Of a stretch of 64,000 nucleotides of DNA, positions 46,688 to 58,342 are shown one piece after another. Each line of letters begins with the position of its first letter. Positions within the stretch are counted from its first letter, which is position 1. Position numbers and translations under genes: made by a program. The notes under the pieces are model-generated. The model searched no databases. It worked only from the letters and a program-made list of their open reading frames with translations, and was not told the origin of the DNA. The DNA is from Zantedeschia hybrid cultivar. Lineage: Eukaryota > Streptophyta > Magnoliopsida > Alismatales > Araceae. The DNA lies in contig JARZZO010000011.1 of the NCBI GenBank assembly GCA_030544215.1, forward strand, positions 2,528,001-2,592,000, given 5' to 3'.

Positions 46688-47239
46688 AACTCTCTGCTTA
46701 AGATAAGAGTAACACTTGCTGCATCGCTTGCACTCCATAACTGGTTAGCTCTCTGATCGGATTCGATTGAATGGTTGGAGCAGTATGTACTTTTTTCAAT
46801 TTTTTTGTAAACTCAAGTGGGTAGGGGAAATCCTAAAGAAGCCCTCCATATCATTCGATCTTTGATCAGCGAGTTAAACAAAATATTCAAAAATAAAAAT
46901 AAATCATTCTATTTTTTGTTTGAATTTTTTTTAACAATATGATCTTTTGTCCGATCAAAGATTAGACGGTAAGAATGACTTCCTTAAGATTGTTCTTACC
47001 CACTCGAGTTTAAAAATAACCAAAAAAAAAAAATACAGTCATTGTTGTAGCCATGTAATCGAATTCTAAGGTTGAGCATATGCATAATCGTTTTGTTTTT
47101 TTTTACGGATAAAGAGGGAGATTCATTCGTTCAAGTAATAGAGTGGTACATGTCCGCAGTTACGTACGGTCGAGAAAATAGGAGTAGGAAGCGGGGAAAC
47201 GTCCCAAGAAGCTTCCGATCTAGAGGAAATAGTAAACCT
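46688..47239. other. MITE-family remnants, no gene
   Basis: Starts with 'agagtaacacttgctgcatc' (46708), a terminus of the MITE family above, and carries internal 'gatcggattcg' and 'gatcaaagattagacggt' motifs. Coding sequence is not recognised. Confidence 0.4.
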
Positions 47240-47655
47240 AGCAATTACATGGGCCACCTGGTTTGCTGACCGAGGTGCATAGGATAATCAGATAAGCGGA
47301 TTGAGAAGTAGTTTCTAACTTCTTTCGATTGTGGATCTAACATACCATGGAGGAGTTCTAGCCTCGAGGGCAGCGTTAATGAGCACCTGGGCATCGCCTT
47401 CCACAAGAATCGGCTGGGAATACTGATTGGCCAGATCCAGAGCTTCGAGAAGAGCTGCAGCTTCCACTTCATAAGGGTCAGAGAGCTGGGATATCATGGA
47501 ATAGCAAAGCATAGGAGTGCCGAAATGATCATGAAGAACAATGCCGAGAGCTCCTGTCGCCTGAGCAGTACCACCATCAAAATTTATCTTGAAGGTTCCA
47601 GTAGGGGGAGGCTGTTCACTTTGAAGCCTTCTACGCTGCTGTTGGCCACCTTGGA
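47240..47655 (-). pseudogene. RNase H (RVT_3-type) relic
   Basis: The minus strand reads EQPPPTGTFKINFDGG from about 47620, then ALGIVLHDHFGTPMLCYSM, VEAAALLEALDLANQYSQP and LVEGDAQVLINAALEA. The first three catalytic acids of the RNase H domain are visible (Asp in FDGG, Glu in VEAAALLEAL, Asp in EGDAQ). After a stop and frameshift the closing part appears in another frame (APRSANQVAHVIA), with His where the last Asp is expected. The rest of the element is missing, so it is a relic of a plant LINE or a related RNase H gene. Confidence 0.65.
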
Positions 47656-48139
47656 TTTAACGAGGGGGTGAGGATCTCAGTACATAAAATTTAGATATAA
47701 CGGACCTGAAAGATTATGGATGAGGGGAGTCATAAGCTGCCAAAACTTAATACGATTACTAGGTTTTGGGGGGCATAAATACAAATAAGGCACCAGCTTT
47801 TGCCATTCTGCTCATCCACCTCAGCTACAATGCAATTTTGGTGAGAGAATGTAATATTAAGAGAAAGAGTAGGTTGCCACAGTAACTTTTTTTTTTTTTA
47901 AGACTAGAAGTACAGTGGTACAAAGCCTCTAAATACCATCAGAAAGAATAGGGACAACACTTAAGAACAACCATCCACAAGTCGCTTAAAAAAACGAAAA
48001 AACGCCAAGGACAACACTACCCCGCATATGGCAGGAGGTGTCCACACCACATAGCAAGGGACAGGTTGCCACCATAACCATAAACCACATGCTCTTCCAA
48101 TTGATTCAACCACAAAATATTGCTGAACATTGCTACAAG
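47656..48139. other. No gene recognised
   Basis: No domain in any frame. The last bases, gctacaag at 48132-48139, form the left flank of the next hAT-like element. Confidence 0.4.
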
Positions 48140-48497
48140 TAGGGCTATCAACAGGTCGGAGATGGAAACGGAAATGACATCTTTTATTTTTATTTCCTAT
48201 AAGGTTTATCAGAGACGGAAATGAAGTCGGAAGTGAGTGTTTCTGCTTCCACATCTATTTCCGCTTTTAAATCGAAAATTGGAAACAGAAGTAAACGAAA
48301 GTTACCATTATCATATAGGTAAAAATTAATAATTTATGAATTTTAAATTTTGAAATATACTTTATCTATCAATCTAAATTTACATATAAATATATTCAAA
48401 CATGTACCATAAAGTCATATTAAAATGTTAAAAAGTTTCCAACATTTTACTATGGTTTTTCTTTTATCAAACTGTCAAGAGATATTTTCACTGTTAG

Positions 48498-48543
<46 letters not shown>

Positions 48544-48753
48544 GATGGATGTATAAGGTACATGATCATTCGGAAACGGAAACGGGTTAACGGATGCGGA
48601 AATGAGTGTTTCTATTTCCAACTCTTATAATTATCGGAGATCCATTTTTGTTTCCTACAATTTTACGGGTGATTTTTAACGGAGTTCCGTATCCCCTAAT
48701 AAAAACGGAAACGAAACGGATAATCGGAACTTGAATATCCATTGACACTCCTA
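48140..48753. mobile_element. Non-autonomous hAT-like element, 614 bp
   Basis: The left end TAGGGCTATCAAC and the reverse complement of the right end TAGGAGTGTCAAT form short imperfect inverted repeats. The flanks gctacaag (48132-48139) and actacagg (48754-48761) agree at 6 of 8, consistent with an 8-bp duplication. 'Cggaaacgga' type words are concentrated near both ends. A (TA)n run lies at 48504-48534. No transposase. Truncated relatives are at 33573-34147 and 36655-37339. Confidence 0.72.
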
Positions 48754-48835
48754 ACTACAGGTAAAGTGGTTCTTGCTGAAATTAAGAGGAGCTTTTGTTT
48801 CTGATAAGAAGAATATATATGCATGGGTTTATTGC

Positions 48836-49104
48836 ACGGGCCAATTGTTGGAGAAAAGGAACTGCCAATGGCCCACGAATTCCTCGACAGTTTCAGGATA
48901 TTATCTTCATTTGCGCACCCAAGTTCACTTCGTCCAAAATGCATCCAGTTACCAACCAGATGACTTTTTTTGACAAATAACCGATATGTTATTACGGAAA
49001 ATTAGGGGTAGAACTCAAATATTACAAACTCAAGGGTATGCGAAAACTCCTGCCGCACGCGCCAGGCACCCCAGGTATAATCCCGGAAAAGCCCCTAGGG
49101 TTTT
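48836..49104 (+). promoter_or_regulatory. NAC-beta promoter with telo-box and site II-like motif
   Basis: TAGGGTTTT (49096-49104) is a telo-box in reverse orientation. GGCCCA at 48870-48875, the complement of the site II core TGGGCC, lies about 220 bp upstream. Telo-boxes with site II elements are typical of plant genes for ribosomal and translation-associated proteins, which fits NAC-beta. No TATA box is obvious. Confidence 0.55.
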
Positions 49105-50773
49105 GACGGTACATCCCCTTCCCTACCTTCTTCTTTTTCCGCCTCATCCACTTCCCTCCCTCGCCTCTGTCTACTTGCTGCTGCAAGACACCAGGAGAGG
49201 CCGCCTACAGGGAGGAGAAAGGGGAAGAGCGCACTGCTTCTGGGTCTTCAGCTTCGACTAGGTTTCGTTTCTCTTCCGATTTGGGTCGCCATGTTTCCTA
49301 TGTTATTCCCTGCGTTCTTGTCAGAAATGGGGGAGGGATGGGAACTTGATAGGGTTCGAACGGCGGAAGCACCACCCTGGTTTCTTCTAGCTGTTCCCAT
49401 GTTCTCGGAGTCAGCTGGGGATTTTGTTTCGGTTCTATCTTTCTTTTTTTTTTTTTTTTTTTTTTTTGGAGTTGGGGAGGGGGTTGGTTTGTGTTCTATA
49501 GATTCTTTTTGGATCTTGGTGCATCTCTATGAAGGAAATCATCTGGAATTGAGTTTCTTTTAAAGGTTCTGTGTCTCTGTTTCATGGGTTTTATGGCATG
49601 TCAAGCGGGAAATCTTGACACAGTGCATCCACTGGGTATTTGTTATCAAAATCATCATTTTCTTCATAATGACGCATTTCTTCGCCATATTTTAGAATAT
49701 ATTCTTGAAGAAACAATAGAAGGTTACCATGACTTATGCGTTCAGAAAAATGAGGAAAAAAAACATTTCGATAGAGCTTAATGCTCATAGAATGAAGTAT
49801 TCATTATTTTGTTACCGAGAATGGTCAATTACTATGCAGAATATATGGCCTAGAGTGATGTAATGATTTTGGTGTTATTGATAAATAAGCACTCAAACAT
49901 AAGGGGCATCATAGTTAATGAAGATGTTGGAACTAATTTTCTTATCTTATTTCTTATTTGTTTGGATGTACAACTTGTGTTGTCTGAGGTTTTAAACTAT
50001 TATTTAGCTTATGGATATTTTGTGCATAAAAGTTTAGATAAAACTGATTTCGTCCGATGATTGATTACCATAGATAATTTCTTATGTGTATGTTGTCATC
50101 TAGTGTGGTCTGTTCGTAGGGGAAGAATTTGTTTTCCTTGTGAATGGATATGAATATGGATTCTAGAAAGTATCGGCTTTGCCTGGTTACAGTTATCGAG
50201 TGTCTGGAGCATTGACAGAGGGGCCTTGAGTGTTTTGATCACAAAAGGTTCAGCATGTGATTAATACTGTTTGCCAAGCTCCACTGCCATGGTAGTGGGA
50301 GCTGAACTGGTTTTCTACCAGCCAGCATCTGGACTTTAGTCATGAAGATCTATCAAGATGCCCTTGGTTTTCTTTGTTTTCCACTGGGACATTCATTAAA
50401 TGTCTGGTGAAGCGTAAAATGATCTTCTTGGTCTCAGGTTAACTAGTCCGTGGTTTTGTGAATATCACTCATGGGGTTATTTTCTACCCATATGTTTGTG
50501 ATAATTAAATTTTCTGTGCACCTGGTGTGTTTTCTTTGTTGGGCCATTGTTCAGAGTAGTGGGAACCTAAATGGCATCTATCAGTGTTTTGTTTAGTCAG
50601 TTGTATTGAAGCAGATTTCTTCAGCAGACACTTGTAAGCCAACTACAGTCATTTTTCTTTATACTTCAAATGCAAGTATTTGTGAATGACGTTGCATTTA
50701 TGTTTACAAGCACCAATTGCTTTGTTAGTATCTTCGTTTTCTTGTGAAAGGTTTTGGGGTATTTGATTAGCAT

Positions 50774-50793
50774 AGTTTCATTACTAGGAATTT
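50774..50793. repeat. LINE target-site duplication, left copy
   Basis: The 20-bp sequence agtttcattactaggaattt is repeated perfectly at 51246-51265, immediately after the LINE 3' end. Confidence 0.9.
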
Positions 50794-51245
50794 TTATAGG
50801 ACAGCTGTGAGACCTGCTATGTTATATAATTTCAAGTGTTGGATTGCCAAAAAGGATCATGTGCAAAAGTTATGTGTTGCTGTGATGAGGATGTTAAGGT
50901 GGATATGTGGTAAGACTAGAAAAGATAAAATTAGGAACAAATTTATACGTAAAGATCTAGGTGTAGCTCCTATTGACGTTAAGCTCAAAGATAATAGGTT
51001 GCAGTGGTTTGGTCATGTACATCGTCGTCCAAGTTTAGCACAAGTTAAGAGGTGTGATAGAATTAGAGTGGAGGAGGGTAAAATACATCAAGGAAGACCT
51101 AAGATGAGATGGTTAGATGTTGTTAAAAAAGACATGACATTGCTACGTGTTACCTCACGTTTGGCATTTGATAGATTAAGATGGCGGGACAAGATTCACG
51201 TAGCCGACCCCAAATAGATAGGATAAGGCTTTGATGATGATGATG
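50794..51245 (+). mobile_element. 5'-truncated LINE insertion
   Basis: A 452-bp remnant of a non-LTR retrotransposon, flanked by a perfect 20-bp target duplication. The single open frame (50807-51217, 136 codons) matches the C-terminal end of plant LINE polyproteins: VMRMLRWICGKTRKDKIRNK, the GVAPIDVKLKDNRLQWFGHV block, and PKMRWLDVVKKDM. The 3' end is a run of ATG repeats (tgatgatgatga) in place of poly-A. The frame's ATG is a chance internal Met; RT and endonuclease are missing, so it is dead on arrival. It lies in sense orientation in the NAC-beta leader intron. Confidence 0.93.
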
Positions 51246-51265
51246 AGTTTCATTACTAGGAATTT
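51246..51265. repeat. LINE target-site duplication, right copy
   Basis: Perfect repeat of 50774-50793. Confidence 0.9.
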
Positions 51266-52595
51266 ACTTAGTAAGGATTTGGATCAGGACCTATTCATGG
51301 AGTTAAGAGTGTACAGGTTAGGTTTTATGCTGTGTCGTAAGATACTTTCTGATGAATGAAGAATGACCCTTCCAATTTCTCTTATAGGTCTTCTCCATTG
51401 ACAGATTACATGTGCTTATTCAAGCACATCTTGATAGCTTATTTGTATGCCCAGAAAGTATCAAGCAGTGATTCTTTCTGGTTGGTCTCGTCAAATCTGA
51501 GGACATATGTACTTATGTATCCTCTTCTTTTTTCTCTCATTTCTCCAAAAGAATGAAAGTAGGAACAGTGAAAGTAACCATACTTTTGTTGTTCAATTCC
51601 CTTGAGTCATCAGATCATGTTCTGCATCATGTCAATCTGTAATTGTTAGTCAAACTCACATATAATCCAAGCTGGCCCCACAGATAGCTGGGCCTTATGC
51701 ATTTCTTGGATTATATGATCTAATTTTTGTATCTGAAATACTAACAGAGTTGGTATTAATTGTAAGTCGAATGTATATTGGAACTTGGAACTTGGAAGCA
51801 AATGTTCTCTGATTTTTATGATTCAGTTCCTCAAGTTTGGTCTGACATGGAGATTTGCACAACATGATCTCTTGGTAGCTCTATGCTCCCTTTATTCCTA
51901 ACCAGTAGGTTCATGCAGTTAAACCTTGTCAACTTGTCTGTAAGGGTAATCACTAATATTAACATACTTTAATTGGTCTTACCTGTAGGTTATTTAAATC
52001 AATCATTTTATTGTACAATTAAAATTTTGTAGAGTGCACATGTAGAAATTGTTTTGGCTATGACTTATTACTGCCCTTCCCATGATTTGCCTGTTTAAGG
52101 CAATGCTATAGGAACTGTCAGTATATACCCAAGGAGACATGTATTCGTTGAGGTTGGTTTTTCTCTTTTTTTTGTGTGTGGGGTGGGGGGTGTTTTATAT
52201 TACTTGCTTTACCTTGCATAGTGCAAATACTGATTTGCCATCTTGTTTGACCTACTTTATAATTTATTCCATCATATGCTGTGTGCATCAGCCTTAAGAA
52301 TTCAAAGTGCCCAATTTTGCATTTTCTTCATAAGCCCAATTTGCTTTTCTTGACAGAGATTCCTTTTGCTCATGACTTCACACATGATTGACACTTCATG
52401 CTCAGACTTTGTTTCTATTATGAGAGTTAGGCTGTTTTTGGAGCTTTGGATGTCCATATATATTGTTCCAAATGCTTAATCAATCTCTTGTTAACTCTAC
52501 TACTCTCTTTGACTCTGTTGCACAAATCCATCTTTTCTTGCATCTGCTCAAGTTTATCAACATCAATTGTCATGTTCATTTTCTTTTAAACGCAG

Positions 52596-54990
52596 ATGAA
52601 CCGGGAGAAACTAATGAAGATGGCTGGTGCTGTTCGCACCGGTGGAAAAGGAAGCATGCGCAGGTTTTATATTCCTTCAATATATGTTTGTTTACTAAAT
52701 ATGCTGTCTGGATTATTACTAGATCCTCCACATTTCAAGTCATTTCTGATCTGTTGGTTTCGCCTATTGTGAGATACCTATTATCCAAAAGTTAGTCCAG
52801 TGTAATTAGCTCGGTGGTTATTGGAAGTTTCTCAGATTTGATATCAGAAGTTTTTTAATACAATATAAATGATGGGGCATTAAGTAATTTTCTGGGGGGG
52901 GGGGACGGGTGCGTGGGATGGTGGAGCCGTGGAGGGAAGTACTCCAAGCTACATGGTTTCCTGTGTATCAGATCCTGGATCACTTGGATTAATAATCTTT
53001 AAAAGCTTGGATGCCATTAAAGTGTCTGTGATCTGTCACAAATAATGTATCTAGGGGCCAAGAAAACTGATTAGATTCTCTAGTTGTCACAAATTATATG
53101 TCTAACAAAACAATTTGACTAGATTCTTTTAGACTCTGTTGAGGAGTATCTTTGAAGTTGGCATTGACTGTCATGGTTTGCCATCTCTTGGGAGATCTCT
53201 CGAGAAGGGTCCCGAGCTCAACCAAGATCAAGAATAAGACGGTTATAGAGGAAGGGTAATGGAAAGGAGTAGGATAAAGAAAGAGGAGGAGGAGGAGAAG
53301 AAGAGATGAGAAGGCCGACAAAGGAGGGAACGAGTATGGCGCATGATGATGAGTTTTCAAAGCAGTCCTTGTATATGTATGTGTAAATGGTTTTTGCATT
53401 ATTCTGGTTATTATTGTGTTATTTTAATCATATTGAATGGCTACATGTTGAGATCTCTTCTCTTTGCCCTTTCGAGATGATGCCGAGATTCAATTTAGCA
53501 TTCTTATGTATATGTGTATATCATATGATATGTATAGATGATGTATGTATATATTAGTGTAGTTATCATACATATCTTGCAATTTTATCCTGATCTCCCA
53601 AAATTTTACCAAGATCTCTATGCCTCCCCCCCCCCCCCAACCCCCTAGATCACACCATGATCCTAGATGGCTAACCTTGTTGACTGTTCAGCATGACAAT
53701 ATACGATGTTTCAACTCCTGACTGTTCTAGATGACAATATACGATTATCCTAGTAGCAATGTGACTTTTTCTTTTTGTTCGGCTGTCACCATTTTGAACT
53801 TGGCTTACCCTGTGGATTTCTTGTTTGTTACATCAGGAAGAAGAAGGCAGTTCACAAGACCACCACAACTGATGACAAAAGACTTCAAAGCACTTTGAAG
53901 AGAATAGGGGTGAGCGGAATTCCATCCATAGAAGAAGTGAACATTTTCAAGGATGATATTGTGATCCAATTCCTAAATCCCAAAGGTAGTTAAATTGTTT
54001 AACCGATAAATTAAAATAGAGTCCTGTACTTGCTCCTCTAACCTTTTGTTTATTTCTTACCCAGTGCAAGCTTCAATTCCTGCCAACACTTGGGTGGTCA
54101 GTGGTACTCCTCAGACAAAAAGTAATTTCCATCATACTCTTCTTTTAATTGGTTCAAACTCGTAGTAGTCCCGATACATGTTATCGTCTCTTACTTGGAG
54201 TGGATTGAGGGTTTATCTTGAAGATTTGGTTCTGCCTTTTGACTTGAGATTTTGATGATTGGAAATCTTGTAATCGTCATTATCCACATCTTTGTTGTAA
54301 TAGGCTGGGAATTTCGGTGTCCGTTGCTCCTTTATGTAGTATTTTGTGTTCACAACAGTGTTTCATGGTTTCACCCACTTACCTGTATGGATGTTTCTTT
54401 GTGCCAGAGCTTCAAGACTTGCTCCCAGGGATCATCAACCAACTAGGTACCATTTATGCCAGGCCAATCTCTAACATCTTGTTATTCTCTTTTTCACCTG
54501 TATTGGATCTTGATTTAATTAACATGTTCGTGTGTTCTAAAAGGAAATCATAATCTTGTCTGCGTTGTCTGCATGTTGATTCTATTGTTCTCAAGAGCCC
54601 TCTTTTATATTTATTTTCTCAAAGATCGTGATCATTTTTCACCTGAAATATGACAGGCAAAGACAACTTTCTCATATTGCATGCATATTGATTTTTAGTT
54701 TTCTACTTTTCTTGACTATGTTTTGGTTGCGTCAGCTCTCTGAAAGAGTACCCTCATTTCTGTCTTCTTTGATTCTTTTGTTGTTGAACATGGTTTATTT
54801 CTTTTTATTTTTTGGTCTTTTAGGGCCTGATAACCTCGAGAACCTGAGGCGACTTGCAGAACACTTCCAGAAGCAAGCTGGTGGTGCTACTGCGTCTCAG
54901 CAAGACGACGACGATGACGACGTGCCCGAGCTTGTACCTGGAGAAACATTCGAAGGAGCAGCAGAGGATGATAGCAAAGCCGCTTCCTAG
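52596..54990 (+). CDS. BTF3: NAC-beta subunit (BTF3-like)
   Basis: Beta subunit of the nascent polypeptide-associated complex, which binds the ribosome near the exit tunnel and shields new chains; plant forms are also called BTF3. Five exons join in frame with GT-AG introns: 52596-52663, 53837-53985, 54065-54121, 54408-54446, 54824-54990. The product is 159 residues, normal length. MNREKLMKMAGAVRTGGKGS and MRRKKKAVHKTTTTDD form the basic ribosome-binding N-terminus. LKRIGVSGIPSIEEVNIFKD, then VQASIPANTWVVSGTPQTK and LQDLLPGIINQLGPDNLENL form the NAC domain. An acidic tail (QDDDDDDVPELVPGETFE) closes it. The start is fixed by the conserved N-terminus directly after the acceptor. No damage seen. 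Confidence 0.95.
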
Positions 54991-57404
54991 ATAGAAATTT
55001 AATGGTGGTGTTTTTAGTTCTGTTTTTCAGCTTATTCTCCAAGGTAGTCTTTTTTTTTTCTTTTTTTTTCCTGGACTACTCCATCTTTTGTTGTACTTAG
55101 ATAATTCATCTGTTTTCCGTGTATCTTTTAGGAGCTTCTTGGCATCTTCGTTTCACCCCATTCATGAATCGTGTAGGTGATCCATCGAGCACTGGTAAAG
55201 TCAGTAAGTTTGGTTTTGTTTCCAGTGCATGTTGCTTTTGTACGCCTCTTGTTTGGTGGAACATGAGGAATCCCGTGTTAATCGTAATCCGGCTGCGAGT
55301 GTTTGGGTCCATTACGATCTGATTCATGCCCGAATCATTGGTGCGGTAGGTTCATGGGTGGACTCTGATCTATGGGGGACAGACATGTGTGTCTACACTG
55401 ACACGTTCATTGGACATGAGAAGATATGATGAGTGTTTAATAAATCTCTAGTACTTATTTTGAAATCTTAGAATAGAGGGTTTGGAGACGGATGTCTGAA
55501 TGTTGTGTCGAGTGTTTGATGTGATTATTTAATATAAGTAGAAGTGTCTATCAATCATAAATGGGCAAGGCCATGGAATGGTTTTTTTAAATAATAAATC
55601 TATGGATGGTTGGGCTGCAGCAGCTGCCTGGACAGATGGATGCTGCGGCACGAGAAAAAGTAAGAAAGCTGGCCCGCAGCCAGCCCACCGGATGATGACC
55701 GAAGTTGCTTTCATGTTGGTGAGTAATATTTGTTGCATTGTGTGCGGTGTAGTAATGTAATGTAATATTTTTTTCTATTTTTTTTTCTAAAAGTTAGAGA
55801 AGAAGGGACAACCTTAAGGAGTCACCAACCTGTCTTGACCGTGTTACATATGCATAATAGTGTTGGGATACAGTCTTGGCCGTGGATGTGACTACACCCT
55901 GTCTCATATAATAGCCATCCAATTTCTTCCAGCAGTAAAAAAGAAGTGTAAACGGTGCTCGGCGCATCATGAATCACGGCGGGGGCTGCGGTTGAACAGC
56001 GTAGGAGGTGACCCAGGTCATATCAATTATCAAGATAAATATAACAATAAACATTATGCCATAAAGTTAACCAAGGAGGGTGTGATCCTGTCGTAAGTAG
56101 TATGTTGCAAGTGAACTAACTGTTGACATTCTAGTTTTATTGGTCGAAAAACTATTGACAATGGCACCATAATGCACCCTGTGAGTCTGTCGTGCAATTC
56201 CATGGTGCATGTGACCTGGCGTAATCTGGGCCATCCCACCTCTTTTGTCACATGATCACAAGACCTGCATAAACCATGAATCACAAGGACAAATTGAGCA
56301 GTTCCATCACCTCCATCGAGAAATGCAGCATGGTGCCGGAAAAGGATTTGGGCTGGGCCCACGGTGGTCCCAACTTATTGGGCCAAAGGAGGCCCAGTCA
56401 CATCTTAGTTGAGGGCCACCACCAAGGCACGAAAGTCAGGTACCACTTACCATGTGGGCAACAAGTGGCCATGGGATGGCCACCCAGCTGACTAAAGGGA
56501 AAAGCTGCCGTGTGTACATTATGGCATGTACGTCCCCTCTGTCGTGATCAAAAGGAAAAACTACTTTATGACTTTGTGAGCATTACGGCATGTACCTCCC
56601 CATCAAGGATTTTAGCCAGAGCCACATATTCCAGAACATACAAGTATCACCAATTGATATCCAAAAAAAAAAAAAAGTATCGCTAATTCATCATCAAAGT
56701 GATGCATTAGACAGCATATTTCACTTAGTCCTTTTGAAGTTACTTAGTTTGACATAAAATATCATAAAACACTGTAAAAAGTTGTATCTTATGCCTTACA
56801 GAGCTATGTTATCTTACAATATTTAATAGTGTAATGCCAAATCAAAGAAGGAAAGAAAAGAATTCCATGACTTTTTCAAATGTTCTCTCTCTCTCTCTCT
56901 CCATGACTTTGCAAAATGGTATTAATCTAGGTGGGCACTCAGAGAATCCTCTACAATCGAGGACATCTCGTGAGGAATCGCTTACAACCGAGGATCTCCC
57001 GTGAGGAGTGAATGCACCCTCGTGCTGATCTCTTGTCTACTTCTACAAACTTACGTATTCAAGCACTGTAATTTTTTGTAGGAAGACACCCAAAGCACCC
57101 CCGTTTAAAATATTCTCTTCTTCTTAGTTTCTACATAATACCCGTCTTTAGTCGTCATCATTTAAGTGGCCATGTATTCAATGTTCTCACATTCTCTTCT
57201 AACAATGGCCATCTTTTTTGTTAATTTGAATACTTTTCAGAGGCTCTAAGTGCTCAGTCCTTTTAAGGGAGATCTGGAAATTCTTTGCCTTCAGCTAGGA
57301 GTTGGCGAAGTCCGGTTAAGGAGAGCTGTGTGGACAGGTTCCACATCTTGCCATTATTGTCTTTTTTTTGGGTCAATATGTTGCATTTTTGTATATTTTT
57401 TCTG
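54991..57404. other. 3' flank of NAC-beta, then no gene recognised
   Basis: The first few hundred bases are probably 3' UTR. At about 55718-55760 a terminus 'gagtaatatttgttgcattg' marks a diverged member of the MITE family at 40676-41041. Around 56500-56600 the words 'cattatggcatgtacgtccc' and 'cattacggcatgtacctccc' form a short near-repeat. Open frames have no domains. Confidence 0.4.
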
Positions 57405-57600
57405 AAGGGTGGTTCAGTTGACTTAGTATATATACTTAATGTATAGGGATCAGGATTCGAATGCATGTATAGTCTAATACTTTCTTTCCAACGGAGAGAT
57501 AATTCCACACAAGCCAACAATTTTGCCTAATTAGGAGATATTAGGGGTCAAAGTCGATTTTCCGGAAAAATAATCTCACAATCTAAGGACATTAATCTCG
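57405..57600 (+). mobile_element. SINE-like sequence
   Basis: A 'tggttcagttgac' A-box-like motif (about 57413) is followed at tRNA-like spacing by 'ggattcgaatgc' (about 57451), close to the pol III B-box. Further motifs 'ccacacaagcc' and 'ttgcctaattagg' are shared with 2890-3200 in inverse orientation. No clear target duplication. Confidence 0.45.
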
Positions 57601-58342
57601 CGGCACATCTATGGCCAAACATAACTGGAGTAATTTTGCATACCAATCGATCTAAACCTATGACCTCCCAAATGGAGGTCAAGAATGAAGCCAACCATCC
57701 TGTCCAGTTGTTTCATGTTGCCACTATTAATGTCACGCAAGAGTATGTCCACAATGAAAAATATATACTCTTAGGTACCAATATTAAGCAGCACATGATA
57801 CATCTCAACCCACTTGTTGATGAAGGGTCGGTGGCTCTTAAATTTTGCTCCGACGAAATGGAGAAGATGTGAAGAGCTTTACATCACTGTGCACGGGTGC
57901 CTCGTGCCCTCCTTGTTGATGATGCGGCAAGCCATACCATGGTCCTGCGGTAGGGCGAACAAGCCTTATGGCTCGAAGGGGATGTGCTGGTTTGTCTCAA
58001 AGCCAAGGTCCTCTCGTGAGCATGGTCTTGATTTGGACCCGTGAACTGACACATGGTGTCCACCCACGGGGGGTGTGGACGCTACACCTGTCGCACATGT
58101 TAGGGTGTGCACTAAATATTTCTCTAATCTTTTTTATGCCACCAATGAACACAAGATCTTCTATATCAGTTGCATTATGTTAGCTAAAATTTAACTCTCA
58201 ATTTAACCAAGTCTTAATCTTAAATAATTACATAATCTTAAATAATTTGAGCATATCATGAGATGTGACAAGATTTTACGGTGTCTGTCACCTACCGCGA
58301 TCTTCTTCCTTTATCAGAATTTGGGATAGATTAATCACAAGA
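57601..58342. other. No gene recognised
   Basis: Three overlapping short open frames (57636-57872, 57814-58044, 57968-58183) have no domain I recognise and no splice logic linking them. Confidence 0.35.

Larger units (their letters stand above)
49262..52595 (+). other. Inferred 5'-leader intron of NAC-beta, about 3.3 kb
   Basis: A C/T-rich leader followed by a GC-rich stretch ends near 49261 (gacta g/gtttcg). The next supported exon starts at the start codon, directly after cag at 52593-52595. The intron holds a LINE insertion (50794-51245), a poly-T run (about 49445-49467) and overlapping chance open frames at 49584-49788 on both strands. The donor is inferred. Confidence 0.45.

Noticed and set aside
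49584..49788. Overlapping 65-codon frames on both strands in the NAC-beta leader intron
   Set aside because: Short, without domains, and explained by chance; the sequence is an inferred intron.
53094..53399. 101-codon minus-strand frame with a Leu-rich stretch
   Set aside because: It lies in NAC-beta intron 1 and reflects a purine-rich tract (gaggaggagg); the hydrophobic run is a composition effect.
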